A DNA stretch of 55,330 bases, from NCBI GenBank assembly GCA_900770165.1, contig CAAGJJ010000059.1:1-55330 (forward strand), in the 5' to 3' direction. Under the pieces are notes generated by a model. That model was not told the DNA's origin. It saw nothing but the letters and a program-made list of their open reading frames with translations, and did no database searches. Shown here piece after piece: positions 33,275-42,563 of this stretch (position 1 is the first letter of the stretch; each line of letters begins with the position of its first letter). The position numbers and the translations under genes were made by a program. The DNA comes from Clostridia bacterium (GTDB lineage Bacteria; Bacillota; Clostridia; Oscillospirales; Acutalibacteraceae).

Positions 33275-34581
33275 ACATTTTCCTCTCTTTTAGCGTCACT
33301 TGTTGCTTGTAAATATGCATATCCATAAAACTCATCCGGTTCTAAATATGTACCTTCTCCCCATTCATTCCAAGCATTTATAAACACCACTTTATCATCT
33401 AAATTTTTATTTTCACAGGTTTCTTTGATAACATCTTTTAACCATGTTTTATACAATTCTGGCGTTGATCCATGAAAAATAGTTCCCCGGAAATTTCTGC
33501 GTGCAGAATTATCCCACATTGGCATTACAGCCCTATAGACTTTTTCCTTGTTTTGGTTATAGTCATTATACCTTTTATTATCTACCATTTCTTTATAATC
33601 GTATATTGTACCTGAAAAATCCTTTCTAATTGTTCTAAGACTACTTGTAATATCCTTGCTATATTTTTCTATTTGTTTTGGTTGAAATTCCGTCTCAGCA
33701 TCAAATCCCACTTTAATCCAATCAGTATCAGTATCTTTCTCCTGAACGGCAATAAAATATCCATCACATCCAAACTTAAGATTTATCTGTGAATTCCAAT
33801 ACTTTAACACCTGTTCAACATCTGGTATATTACTTGGTCTGTATATCGATAAAACAGGGCGATTATCAATTTTATAATATCTTGAATCTTCAAAATCTTT
33901 TAATATTGAATGAATAAATTTCTTATAATTTTCTACAGATTGAGTTATTCCCATCAAAACATCAGAATTTGTTCCCGAAAATCTTTTGGTCCAATTTTCA
34001 TTTGCCCAACAATAGAAAAAGGGCATATCCAAATCTTTATTTTCCAAAAACATATTTAATGGTTTCTCTAACAAACGTTCTCCATCAAACCAATAATAAT
34101 AAAAACAAAATATATCTATACCATAATTTTGAGCCAATTGTATTTGTCTTTCAAAAACTTCTTTTATTCTCAAATCATAATATCCTAATTCTCCTGGTTT
34201 TCTCGGCTGATAATGTCCAATATATTGTGGAACTGCCTGATTCACATTGTTCCACTCTGTTGTACCCTTCCCCCACCAATCATCATTTTGTTTATTTGGA
34301 TGAAATTGTGTCAAATAATAAGCTGCTATTTTAACATCTCCACTTTGCTTCAAATTCTTATATGGAACATATTCATTAGACTTTAACTTATATGAATTTA
34401 AAACATATTCTGAATAAGCTTTACAAAGTTCACTATCATCTCTTATCTTTACTTCATTTTTTTCATCATACTTTTTTTCTTTTTCCAATTTTCTTTCAAA
34501 TCGTTTCTCACTTATCTTGTTTTTTAATTTACTGCCAATTGGTAATTTCCAAAAAATTTTTTTCAAAATACTTTTAATCAT
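33265..34581 (-). CDS. WbsX-like glycosyltransferase/GH99-like protein
   Basis: 438 aa. WbsX signature: AYYLTQFHPNKQNDDWWGKG, TEWNNVNQAVPQY, GIDIFCFYYYWFDGERLLEKP, FFYCWANENWTKRF and, near the end, FINAWNEWGEGTYLEPD. WbsX proteins occur in O-antigen and capsule loci and are annotated as glycosyltransferases or GH99-like; the chemistry is not settled. Basic N-terminus (KLKNKISEKRFERKLEKEKK) suggests membrane surface association. Confidence 0.9.
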   Translation of the reverse strand: MIKSILKKIFWKLPIGSKLKNKISEKRFERKLEKEKKYDEKNEVKIRDDSELCKAYSEYVLNSYKLKSNEYVPYKNLKQSGDVKIAAYYLTQFHPNKQNDDWWGKGTTEWNNVNQAVPQYIGHYQPRKPGELGYYDLRIKEVFERQIQLAQNYGIDIFCFYYYWFDGERLLEKPLNMFLENKDLDMPFFYCWANENWTKRFSGTNSDVLMGITQSVENYKKFIHSILKDFEDSRYYKIDNRPVLSIYRPSNIPDVEQVLKYWNSQINLKFGCDGYFIAVQEKDTDTDWIKVGFDAETEFQPKQIEKYSKDITSSLRTIRKDFSGTIYDYKEMVDNKRYNDYNQNKEKVYRAVMPMWDNSARRNFRGTIFHGSTPELYKTWLKDVIKETCENKNLDDKVVFINAWNEWGEGTYLEPDEFYGYAYLQATSDAKREENVCL

Positions 34582-34645
34582 TTATTCACCTACATAAAAT
34601 ACATCTCAACCAAATGAATTGTTATAAAGCACCAAAACTATATAA

Positions 34646-35743
34646 TTAAATCACATTATGATATGATTCCATAATTATCTTTGCTGTTTCATTCCAGTTA
34701 AATTTTTGCTTTTGAATTTCACCCTTTTTTATCAAATCTGAGCACAATTCATCATCACATAACAGCTGTATTATAATATTTTTTATTGCATTCACATCAA
34801 AAGGATCAAACATTAATCCAGCATCTCCAACAACTTCTGGTAAAGCAGTTTTATTAGATGTTGCAATTGGTGTACCACATGCCATAGCCTCTAAAGCTGG
34901 TATTCCAAAGCCTTCAAAAAATGATGGATAAACAAAACATGCTGCTTCGTTATACAATCTTACTAAATCCTCTACTGATACATAGTCTGTAAAAATAATT
35001 TTCCCATTGCCATTTTTAGCATCTCTGAAAATATCCTCATACATCCACGCTTTTTTCCCAACTATTACAAGATTTACTTTTTCTGTTACTTCATCACACA
35101 CTTTATGATAAGCCTCTATCAGACGCGGCAGATTTTTTCGTGGTTGTAAATTTCCAACAGATAATATATATCTTTCTTCTCCCAATCCAAACTTCTGTCT
35201 TAATTCCTGTGAATTTAATTCTTTATCATCAAGCTTTCTGAACATTTCATTAACTGCATTATATGTAACTATCACTTTTTCATTGGATAGACCATATTTA
35301 TCTACTATATCCTTCTTGGCGTCTTCTGACACTGTAAAAACTAATTTTGATTTTTTAGCTGCATACGGAATTAGCAGTTTCTGTTTTATATATTCTTTTT
35401 TTGTAAATATATTTTTATAATGTTCAAAACATATGTCATGTATTGTACACACAACCTTACAAGGTCTATAAAATGGTATAAAATACTGTGTATGTAATAA
35501 GTCCAAATTATATTTTTTACATAACTTCGGAAGTTCTATAAAATTTCTTACCAATGCGTTTGCTGACTTAAATCTGACTATTATAAACTTATTTTCGAAT
35601 TCAGTAGTGTCCACACCGTCTTTTACAAATAAGTAAACCCTATCATTTTTATCCACATTCATACACTTAAGAACATTATAATAAAAGCTCTCATTTCCTC
35701 CCGAATGGTCTCCCAGCATATGTCCATCTATTCCAATTATCAT
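34646..35743 (-). CDS. Family 4 glycosyltransferase
   Basis: 365 aa. GT-B fold: N-domain GIDGHMLGDHSGGNESFYYN, C-domain donor site YILSVGNLQPRKNLPRLIEA and the E-x7-E motif in EGFGIPALEAMACGTPIA. The pattern is that of WbpZ/mannosyl- or rhamnosyltransferase-like GT4 enzymes. It is 6 nt after the DUF1972 gene. Sugar specificity not predictable. Confidence 0.94.
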   Translation of the reverse strand: MIIGIDGHMLGDHSGGNESFYYNVLKCMNVDKNDRVYLFVKDGVDTTEFENKFIIVRFKSANALVRNFIELPKLCKKYNLDLLHTQYFIPFYRPCKVVCTIHDICFEHYKNIFTKKEYIKQKLLIPYAAKKSKLVFTVSEDAKKDIVDKYGLSNEKVIVTYNAVNEMFRKLDDKELNSQELRQKFGLGEERYILSVGNLQPRKNLPRLIEAYHKVCDEVTEKVNLVIVGKKAWMYEDIFRDAKNGNGKIIFTDYVSVEDLVRLYNEAACFVYPSFFEGFGIPALEAMACGTPIATSNKTALPEVVGDAGLMFDPFDVNAIKNIIIQLLCDDELCSDLIKKGEIQKQKFNWNETAKIIMESYHNVI

Positions 35744-35748
35744 AAACC

Positions 35749-36912
35749 TTAACCTTTCGTTACACTTAAAGCTTTGAAATATTTATCGCATATATATTTC
35801 CAGCTATATTCTTCTTCTATTCTCTTCTTTGCTTTTAATGAAATATCCTGTCTCTCTGTTTCACTTATATACTCACATTGATCTATTAATCCCGCCAAAT
35901 TTCCGTCACCTTTATTCCAGTATAAAGCGCCATCTTCAGCAACTTCTCTATTAAACCCAACATCAAGCAATAAGTTCAAATCTGTTGAAGCTAACGCCTC
36001 CAATAAACTTGGATTCGTGCCACCTACCTCATGACCATGAAAATATGCATATGCCTGCTCTCTAATCTTTTTCAGTAATTCCTGATCATAAACTGTTCCA
36101 ACAAATTTTATTCTCTTATCCTGTTCAAAGCCTGTTGATATTTTAAGTTCTTCATAAAACTTATTATGTTCAACATTGGTAATTATCACGAAATCTTTTG
36201 ATGTACCCGACTTCATAAATTCTCTAATCATAGTTTCATAATTATTTTCTGGTACAAATCTTCCAACAACAAGATAGTATTCTTTTGGCTTAACCTCTTT
36301 CTCTTTAAACCAATCTGTAACTTTTTTGTCATCATCTGCTAATATTGACTTCTTTATATCTGCGCCATATGCAATAAATGTTGTCTCTGGATTATATTGC
36401 GAATATGTTTCTTTAATATATTTTTCAATATTCTTAGAATCACATATTAGCAAATCCGCCTGTTTAACCATCATTTTTTCTGAAATTTTCCAATACTTTC
36501 TTACAGGTGCACTCCATTTAGCACGCATCCACTCATGTCCATCTGGATTAATATATAATCTGCCACCTAATTTATGAATTTTCTTTCTAAAATGTTTCGC
36601 AAATGGTCCAATTCGGCATGCTAATATATAGACAATAGGATTATCTATATTATGTTCTTTTATATACTTGCAGCATTCAGACAATGCTTTTACATCGTAG
36701 TAAATAGCTTGTGCAGGGCCAATATTAGGCACTTTTATTTTAAAGCATCTTGCATTATTTTTTTCAAACTCTCCGTATTCTTTATCCTTTATAGCAACAT
36801 GATACTTTATCTCTTCATTTTCCTTATGATACTCTGTCAATTTATCAACAAAAGTTTCATATCCACCATAATTACCTAAATTCTTTGCTCCTACTATAAA
36901 CACATTTTGCAT
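35749..36912 (-). CDS. DUF1972/GT4 rhamnosyltransferase-like protein
   Basis: 387 aa. Start MQNVFIVGAKNLGNYGGYET is the DUF1972 motif of the Cps2T/WchF/RgpA group, which add beta-1,4-rhamnose as the second sugar after the priming sugar in streptococcal capsules. The C-domain has YYLVVGRFVPENNYETMI and GGTNPSLLEALAST. Start placed at 36912 because GAGGT sits 6-7 nt before that ATG. Position directly after the priming transferase and LCP genes fits addition of the second sugar; rhamnose itself is inference. Confidence 0.9.
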   Translation of the reverse strand: MQNVFIVGAKNLGNYGGYETFVDKLTEYHKENEEIKYHVAIKDKEYGEFEKNNARCFKIKVPNIGPAQAIYYDVKALSECCKYIKEHNIDNPIVYILACRIGPFAKHFRKKIHKLGGRLYINPDGHEWMRAKWSAPVRKYWKISEKMMVKQADLLICDSKNIEKYIKETYSQYNPETTFIAYGADIKKSILADDDKKVTDWFKEKEVKPKEYYLVVGRFVPENNYETMIREFMKSGTSKDFVIITNVEHNKFYEELKISTGFEQDKRIKFVGTVYDQELLKKIREQAYAYFHGHEVGGTNPSLLEALASTDLNLLLDVGFNREVAEDGALYWNKGDGNLAGLIDQCEYISETERQDISLKAKKRIEEEYSWKYICDKYFKALSVTKG

Positions 36913-36943
36913 ATGTGACCTCATTTCATTATCCTTCGAAAAT

Positions 36944-38428
36944 TTATTCCACCCTAATCACTTCATCCCGACACATCGCCTCAAGATAGCTCTTAGCCTG
37001 CTGCACCTGGTCCTCGTATGGTACCATAACATACAACTTCTGTTTTCCTGCAGAGAATGTTGTCGCAGATGCGCCTTCACCACTTACACTATAACTCTGG
37101 ATATCCCAGTCAATATTCTTGCTGATCTGTAACTGTGCCAGTTCTGATATCTTGTCATATGGCATATTGGTAATCATATTGTCTGACACGGTATTAAGAA
37201 TGGATGTGTAATTAGTAATCATGCTTGGTGAAGCCATTTTCTTAATAACAGCATTAATAACCATCATCTGGTTTCTTCCACGCTGTCTGTCTCCATCAGC
37301 ATAAGCATGTCTTTCTCTCGAGAAAGTAAGTGCCTGCTGTGCATTAAAGTGATTAACACCTTTATGAACTGTTAAATTACCAGTCTGTGAAAGCGTAGCA
37401 TCATAATCCAGTGTTATATCAACTCCGCCAAGTGCATCTATTACATTGAGAAAGCCTGTGAAATTAACCTTGAGATAATACTCAACATTGATTCCATATA
37501 ACATTTCCAATGTCTCCCTTGAGCAATCCACGCCATATATTCCTGCATGTGTAAGCTTATCTCTCACACCGTTGGATATGCTTAACGGAACATAATAATC
37601 TCTTGGGGTATTAATCATAAGAATCTGATGTGTCTTGGTATTCATGAACAGCAGAATATTAACATCACTACGGCTTGTCGTATTAGGTGGTCCGGAAGTA
37701 TCTATTCCGCTTATATATATTCCTATTACATTGTCATTGCTCATGTAATCAGAATTACTGTCTTCTACCTGTGTAATATACTTCTGGCTGTATACACATC
37801 TGATTCTGCTTTCAAGATTCTCATAACCATCCATATCCTCAAAAACACCCAGATAACTCTCATTGATAATTATGGATTCAACTTTCTTATTCAAAAGTGC
37901 ATCCACAGCATCCATAATAGAAGTGTAATCTTTATAAGAAAGTGCTACATCTTTATCGCTGATATCATCAAGCATTTTCTCAAGATTGTCTGAATCCAAT
38001 ATAGGAATCCTGCCACATGTATATCCATTTATTTCCTCAAGACTCTGTGCAGCGTCGTCTGCTAAAACATATACACCAACAATATCTGTCTGTGTTTTTT
38101 TACCAGTCATCTTTCCAAGATATCCCCTTGTATATCCAAGGTATACGCATCCAATAATCATGATTATAGAAAGTAATACAGATAATACTTTAGTTATTAT
38201 GCCTGGTACTTTCCATCTCTGTGTTATTGCTGTGATAAGAGAACATCCTATCAGAACAATTCCTGCTGCCACCTTAATTGATGTCGGAATCATTCCAATA
38301 TAATGTATAAACACTATCAACACTATAGACACAATAAACTGTATTGCTGATAATACAAGTCCTGATATCATCAGTGCCTGACTCTTTTTTTTCAATTTTT
38401 TATGCCTTTTTTCTGTTTTATTACTCAT
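36944..38428 (-). CDS. LytR-CpsA-Psr (LCP) family wall-polymer ligase
   Basis: 494 aa. N-terminal membrane part with about four helices (residues 18-125, SALMI... GCVYLGYTRGYLG), an accessory domain (about 130-235), then the LCP catalytic domain (about 245-430): LLFMNTKTHQILMINTPRDY, KLTHAGIYG, LGGVDITLDYD, ALTFSRERHAYADGDRQRGR. The Arg/Asp set for binding polyprenyl pyrophosphate is present. It would attach the finished polymer to peptidoglycan. 10 nt downstream of the priming transferase. Confidence 0.95.
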   Translation of the reverse strand: MSNKTEKRHKKLKKKSQALMISGLVLSAIQFIVSIVLIVFIHYIGMIPTSIKVAAGIVLIGCSLITAITQRWKVPGIITKVLSVLLSIIMIIGCVYLGYTRGYLGKMTGKKTQTDIVGVYVLADDAAQSLEEINGYTCGRIPILDSDNLEKMLDDISDKDVALSYKDYTSIMDAVDALLNKKVESIIINESYLGVFEDMDGYENLESRIRCVYSQKYITQVEDSNSDYMSNDNVIGIYISGIDTSGPPNTTSRSDVNILLFMNTKTHQILMINTPRDYYVPLSISNGVRDKLTHAGIYGVDCSRETLEMLYGINVEYYLKVNFTGFLNVIDALGGVDITLDYDATLSQTGNLTVHKGVNHFNAQQALTFSRERHAYADGDRQRGRNQMMVINAVIKKMASPSMITNYTSILNTVSDNMITNMPYDKISELAQLQISKNIDWDIQSYSVSGEGASATTFSAGKQKLYVMVPYEDQVQQAKSYLEAMCRDEVIRVE

Positions 38429-38438
38429 TTTTCAAACC

Positions 38439-39869
38439 TTATTTGCCACCAACAGTAAATACTGTAAGTATCGTTTTAAATATTATTTTGAAATCTAAAC
38501 CTATGCTCCAATTGTCTATATATTCAAGATCCATTTTAACAACATCTTCAAAATCCTGAACAGTATTCCTTCCATAAGCCTGCCACATACCTGTAAGTCC
38601 CGGCTTCATTGAAAGTCTTCTCTTGTGGTGTCCTTCATACTGCTTGAACTCATTAACCGTAGGCGGTCTTGTTCCTACAAGACTCATGTCACCCTTTAAC
38701 ACGTTAATGAACTGCGGTAATTCATCAATACTTGTTTTTCTTATAAATTTACCAACCTTGGTAATTCTTGGGTCATCAGTCATCTTAAACATAAGACCTG
38801 ACATTTCATTCTGCTCCATCAAATCCTTAAGCCTGTCCTCAGCATCAACATACATTGACCTGAACTTATATATGTAGAAATATCTTCCGTTCTTTCCAAC
38901 TCTCTTCTGTTTAAAAAACAGAGGACCCTTTGATTCTATCTTAATCGCCGGTGCCACAAATATCATAGCAATAAACGTGATTATGATTCCGACCAGACCA
39001 CCAAGAATATCAATGCACCTCTTAACGAACAGCTCCTTGTAATCGAATATTCTGTTAGCAAATGTAATGACAGGTATCTTCCCAAGATGCCCCAATGAAG
39101 TATCAAAATCTCTGAAGCTGTCAAGAACCTCTACCCTTAAATGGACTGTTATACCCATATCCTCAAGTTCCATAACCATAGGTCTTATCTGTTCTCTCAG
39201 CTTATAATCAAGATCAATAAATACCTCATCAACGACTTCATTCTTGATATATCGCATCATGGTATGTGTATTAGCTACAACATTAATACCTTCAAATTCT
39301 TCTCCAACCATATTGTCATCAACTATAACAATACCAGCGACAGTTCTTACCCAGTCTTCATCCTTATTAATAAGCTTGACATCAAGCTGAGCCCTGTCTT
39401 TCATCGTAACAAGAATAACTCTTGAAGCATGCATTTTACTCTTATTACGGGCAACAAGATACCACTTTACTATATAACGCGTAAGAAACATAAGTATTCC
39501 ACCCAGAATAACGGTAAATATATATACACCTCTAGGTATCTCAGTTGTCTTTCTTATCAGTTCATATACAGCAACTGTTGCAGCAAATATCAGTGACTTC
39601 TGTAACACTGACTTAAGCTCCTCGAACTTCCCCCTGATAACAAAGTCAGAACTTACATTAACAAACAATGCCGTAATGACAACCGCAAAAAGCACTGTCA
39701 CAAAACTCATTCTAAGCATATCAAATGTATCATGCATGCCATACCGCCTATACACAGCAAGCCATAATACCCCAGATACATAATACGCCAGCAACATGCA
39801 TATTGAATCTGTAAAGAACAATATCATGTTCTGGACGCTGTCTCTTGTCTTATTAGTATATTCAAACAT
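38439..39869 (-). CDS. Polyprenyl glycosylphosphotransferase (WbaP/CpsE-type priming enzyme)
   Basis: 476 aa, first gene of the operon. N-terminal four to five helices, a CoA-binding-like middle domain, and the C-terminal sugar-phosphate transferase: PLFFKQKRVGKNGRYFYIYK, FRSMY, DDPRITKVGKFIRKTSIDEL, NVLKGDMSLVGTRPPT, MKPGLTGMWQAYGRN. It transfers a sugar-1-phosphate (glucose or galactose in relatives) to undecaprenyl phosphate. ATG at 39869 chosen; an upstream in-frame TTG (39905) would lie beside the predicted transcription start. Confidence 0.94.
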   Translation of the reverse strand: MFEYTNKTRDSVQNMILFFTDSICMLLAYYVSGVLWLAVYRRYGMHDTFDMLRMSFVTVLFAVVITALFVNVSSDFVIRGKFEELKSVLQKSLIFAATVAVYELIRKTTEIPRGVYIFTVILGGILMFLTRYIVKWYLVARNKSKMHASRVILVTMKDRAQLDVKLINKDEDWVRTVAGIVIVDDNMVGEEFEGINVVANTHTMMRYIKNEVVDEVFIDLDYKLREQIRPMVMELEDMGITVHLRVEVLDSFRDFDTSLGHLGKIPVITFANRIFDYKELFVKRCIDILGGLVGIIITFIAMIFVAPAIKIESKGPLFFKQKRVGKNGRYFYIYKFRSMYVDAEDRLKDLMEQNEMSGLMFKMTDDPRITKVGKFIRKTSIDELPQFINVLKGDMSLVGTRPPTVNEFKQYEGHHKRRLSMKPGLTGMWQAYGRNTVQDFEDVVKMDLEYIDNWSIGLDFKIIFKTILTVFTVGGK

Positions 39870-39917
39870 AAAATTACCTATTGTATGCAGAACGCCTTTC
39901 TTCAATTTATTATTTTA

Positions 39918-39946
39918 ATAATAACCTATTATAATACACTTTTCAA
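39918..39946 (-). promoter_or_regulatory. Predicted promoter of the capsule operon
   Basis: TTGAAA (39946-39941), 17-bp spacer, TATTAT (39923-39918) on the minus strand, about 50 nt before the first start codon. No other good promoter was found within the 16.5-kb operon. Confidence 0.65.
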
Positions 39947-40002
39947 CATTTAATGCTCATTTCAGAACATGTTGTCATTATCTGTCTAAGCACCATATCA
40001 AA

Positions 40003-40039
40003 AATCCCAGATTGTATATATTATATACACTCTGGGATT
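40003..40039 (-). terminator. Terminator after the first Rpn nuclease gene
   Basis: 9-bp arms AATCCCAGA / TCTGGGATT extended by an AT-rich TGTATATA-type inner stem, followed by TTTTTG on the minus strand. A near-identical hairpin occurs at 42448-42484. Confidence 0.85.
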
Positions 40040-40057
40040 GGACTACTATACAATAAT

Positions 40058-41278
40058 TTAGTTTTGCTTTGCCAGCTGTGCCTTCAGTCTTGCAATTTCA
40101 GCCTCAAGCGCATTGTTCTTATCTTCAAGTTCACTGTTCTTGTCCGCAAGTTCACTGTTTTTGCCCGCAAGTTCACTGTTTTTGTCCGCAAGTTCACTGT
40201 TTTTGTCCGCAAGTTCACTGTTTTTGTCCGCAAGTTCACTGTTCTTGTCTGCAAGTTCACTATTAGCACTCTCCAGTTCGCCTTTCACCCCCTTTAATCT
40301 CTCAATTTCTCCGTTCATTCTGTCCACCATAAGCTCTGCCGTATTCTTATCCAATATCCTTAACGCCTCTGAAAACATATTGAGTACCTCCTTAGGTCTT
40401 TCTAAATACTCATTAATATCCTGATGCACAGACTCAAGTTCCGGAAACACTCCGACAAGCTCATCTATCTCCTCTGGTGTCTCCGCTACAAACAATGACA
40501 GATACTTCAGACGATTATATATCATATCCTCCGTCAGTTCCCCAGTCTTATATTGTGTCCTGTCACAGTCACACTCCTGCACTTCTATGCATCCTTCTTT
40601 AATCTCAGAATATCTGTATTTCTTAAATGTGTCAAGGCTTATCAGCACAAAATCCTGCAAAAGTTCTATCTTTATCCCTGTATTAAATCCGGTCTTTCCC
40701 ACATGAAAATAGAGTCTGCCATCGCGTTCACTTATGAGATTAGCATTGCTCTTCTCAAATAGAATAATTGTGTGGACTTTCCTCATATTCTTGTAGGATA
40801 CTTTACCCATATTGCCAAGCGTTTCGGCGCTTCTTCCTGTTATCATCTTATATTGGCGAAGAACCAGATCTGCTGAATAGCACGAAATCCTCTCTGCTGG
40901 AAAATCATATGAAATCTTCTGGATTTCGATATTGGCAATACTTCCATCTGACATCCTCACCACCATATCCATGATAACAAGCACACCTAAGAATTGCGAA
41001 TCCTCATTTGGAAACACCTCAAGCACTGTCACATTCTGCCCCATCAGGCAACTTACCAGTTCCGACAGCCTGTCTCTATGCTCCGTCGCACTGAATATCT
41101 TCTTAAAAAATGGATCATAAAGCAACGGCAATGACCTCTTTTTCTGCAGAAAGTCTGTAAATCTTTCGCCCCATTCTTTATTTTTTCTCACATACTCATA
41201 AAGACCTATGCTGCTTAAATCCCCTTCAATCTCATCCATCGCTGAATTAAAATATACTTCGTTCCCATTACGCTCCAT
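40058..41278 (-). CDS. Rpn-family PD-(D/E)XK nuclease with heptad-repeat tail
   Basis: 406 aa. The core (residues 45-215) matches the 'PD-(D/E)XK nuclease family transposase' group: LLYDPFFKKIFSATEHRDRL, then DMVVRMSDGSIANIEIQKI, where D and E-x-Q form the nuclease site, then YSADLVLRQYKMITGRSAE. Rpn proteins promote RecA-independent recombination or act as recombination/defence nucleases. The C-terminal 85 residues are a coiled coil built of ELADKNS heptads encoded by a perfect 21-bp tandem repeat. Three LytTR-like sites lie upstream (41380-41434). Confidence 0.88.
   Translation of the reverse strand: MERNGNEVYFNSAMDEIEGDLSSIGLYEYVRKNKEWGERFTDFLQKKRSLPLLYDPFFKKIFSATEHRDRLSELVSCLMGQNVTVLEVFPNEDSQFLGVLVIMDMVVRMSDGSIANIEIQKISYDFPAERISCYSADLVLRQYKMITGRSAETLGNMGKVSYKNMRKVHTIILFEKSNANLISERDGRLYFHVGKTGFNTGIKIELLQDFVLISLDTFKKYRYSEIKEGCIEVQECDCDRTQYKTGELTEDMIYNRLKYLSLFVAETPEEIDELVGVFPELESVHQDINEYLERPKEVLNMFSEALRILDKNTAELMVDRMNGEIERLKGVKGELESANSELADKNSELADKNSELADKNSELADKNSELAGKNSELADKNSELEDKNNALEAEIARLKAQLAKQN
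40127..40264 (-). repeat. 21-bp tandem repeat encoding coiled-coil heptads
   Basis: AAGTTCACT recurs at 40127, 40148, 40169, 40190, 40211, 40232 and 40253, exactly every 21 bp (seven copies). Changes in copy number would stay in frame and only alter coiled-coil length. Confidence 0.92.
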
Positions 41279-41379
41279 TAACTTTAACTATCACCGGTGC
41301 CTTATCCTCCTCTGAAATTAATAAACATGCACATCTATAATTCAATACTAACACATTTATAATAAATGTAAATATACAT

Positions 41380-41434
41380 GTCGTAATCGGTCATTTTTTC
41401 GTCGTAATCAGTCGGTTTTATGTCGTGAACGGTA
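41380..41434 (-). promoter_or_regulatory. Three direct repeats at 21-bp spacing, LytTR-type regulator sites
   Basis: On the minus strand ACCGTTCACGAC, ACTGATTACGAC and ACCGATTACGAC. The GTCGT blocks on the plus strand begin at 41422, 41401 and 41380. Direct repeats two helical turns apart are the hallmark of LytTR response-regulator sites. They lie about 100 bp upstream of the Rpn gene start. No LytTR gene is in the window. Confidence 0.55.
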
Positions 41435-41442
41435 AATATATC

Positions 41443-42423
41443 CTACATATCCCGTTTTTTTCTCACTGCCAATAATCCCACAACTCCAGCCAACAGCACC
41501 CCAGCAGCAATCACAATCACATACCCCCCGCCGCTCTTATCAGCTTCACCACCATTATCATCTACATCCTCAGCTGTATCATCTTCCGATGTCATCTCCT
41601 CATTTCCATAATCCCTGCTGTCAACGCCAATTCCATACACATCCGCACGTCTGTCGCTTCCAAAAAGCAGATATTCTGCCCTCATTCCCATCGTATTAGC
41701 AAATGTTGCATCAACATAATACCATTTTCCTGACACATTTACTGCATTCCACGCATGCGCCATCCCATTGACTCTGCCTGCCATAATTCTGCACGGAATT
41801 CCCATCTTTTCCATCATTACCTGAAATGCAGATGCATATCCGGAGCATACTGTCCTGCCGCCCACAAGCGCGTCATATATGCTTCCAGCTTCATACGAAG
41901 TGTCATAAGATACATTATCACACAGATAATTATACACATAGCTTATCTTGTCCAATGTACTCTGCGCGTCGCATTTTCTCACAACTTCGTCTGCCACTGC
42001 ATCTGCTTCCAGTGCCTGTTGTCTTGTCATCCCATAAAAATGTGTTTCATACGCACATCTTTTAACAGTAAGGATGTTGTACTCCACTCCCTGAAAAGTC
42101 GTCTTGTCATCGCTTACCTGCACATCATATATGAAGTCCTGATATCTGTCTGAAATGCCGTGATTGCTCTTAATCTCTATCTTACCCGACACATCTTCCC
42201 CAGGATATGCCACATTTATCCCGGTCTTATCATCCCAGCAGACATCAGCAAGATAATCCTCTGCCATCTTCAGCGCAGCACTGCCGCTCTCGCAATACGC
42301 ATATCCCTCATTCTCACATTCAGTCTTAATATCCACATTTTCTGCAAAAGCTGTGGAACTACTTATCCACGCGCCCGCAAAGATTCCTAACATAATACCT
42401 TTTAAATAATTGCATTTTCTCAT
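41443..42423 (-). CDS. Secreted transglutaminase-like protein with C-terminal membrane anchor
   Basis: 326 aa. Signal peptide at 1-27 (KGIMLGIFAGAWISSSTAFA). Transglutaminase-like core: GRTVCSGYASAFQVMMEKMG (Cys), MAHAWNAVNV (His) and YYVDATFAN (Asp) give the Cys-His-Asp triad. Then an acidic linker and a hydrophobic anchor GGYVIVIAAGVLLAGVVGLL followed by RKKR. Such proteins cleave or crosslink peptide bonds at the cell surface. ATG is preceded by GAGGAAG. It lies between two near-identical terminator hairpins. Confidence 0.9.
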   Translation of the reverse strand: MRKCNYLKGIMLGIFAGAWISSSTAFAENVDIKTECENEGYAYCESGSAALKMAEDYLADVCWDDKTGINVAYPGEDVSGKIEIKSNHGISDRYQDFIYDVQVSDDKTTFQGVEYNILTVKRCAYETHFYGMTRQQALEADAVADEVVRKCDAQSTLDKISYVYNYLCDNVSYDTSYEAGSIYDALVGGRTVCSGYASAFQVMMEKMGIPCRIMAGRVNGMAHAWNAVNVSGKWYYVDATFANTMGMRAEYLLFGSDRRADVYGIGVDSRDYGNEEMTSEDDTAEDVDDNGGEADKSGGGYVIVIAAGVLLAGVVGLLAVRKKRDM

Positions 42424-42447
42424 AATCGTATCTTCCTCATAAATAAA

Positions 42448-42484
42448 AATCCCAGATTGTATATATTATATACGCTCTGGGATT
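42448..42484 (-). terminator. Terminator after the 1382-aa pectate lyase gene
   Basis: AATCCCAGA / TCTGGGATT arms with AT-rich inner stem, followed by TTTTTATTT on the minus strand; about 80 nt past the stop at 42564. Differs at only one or two positions from the hairpin at 40003-40039. Confidence 0.85.
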
Positions 42485-42563
42485 TTAATACTATAAAATT
42501 ATTTAATTATAGTGCTTTGTTGTGTTTTGCTTTACAAATATTTCCTTTAACTTTGCATTTCAT

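Noticed and set aside
40003..42484. Two near-identical hairpins flanking the Rpn and transglutaminase genes, considered as ends of a mobile element
   Set aside because: Both sit just past stop codons with T runs and work as terminators; no target duplication or terminal repeats beyond the stems.
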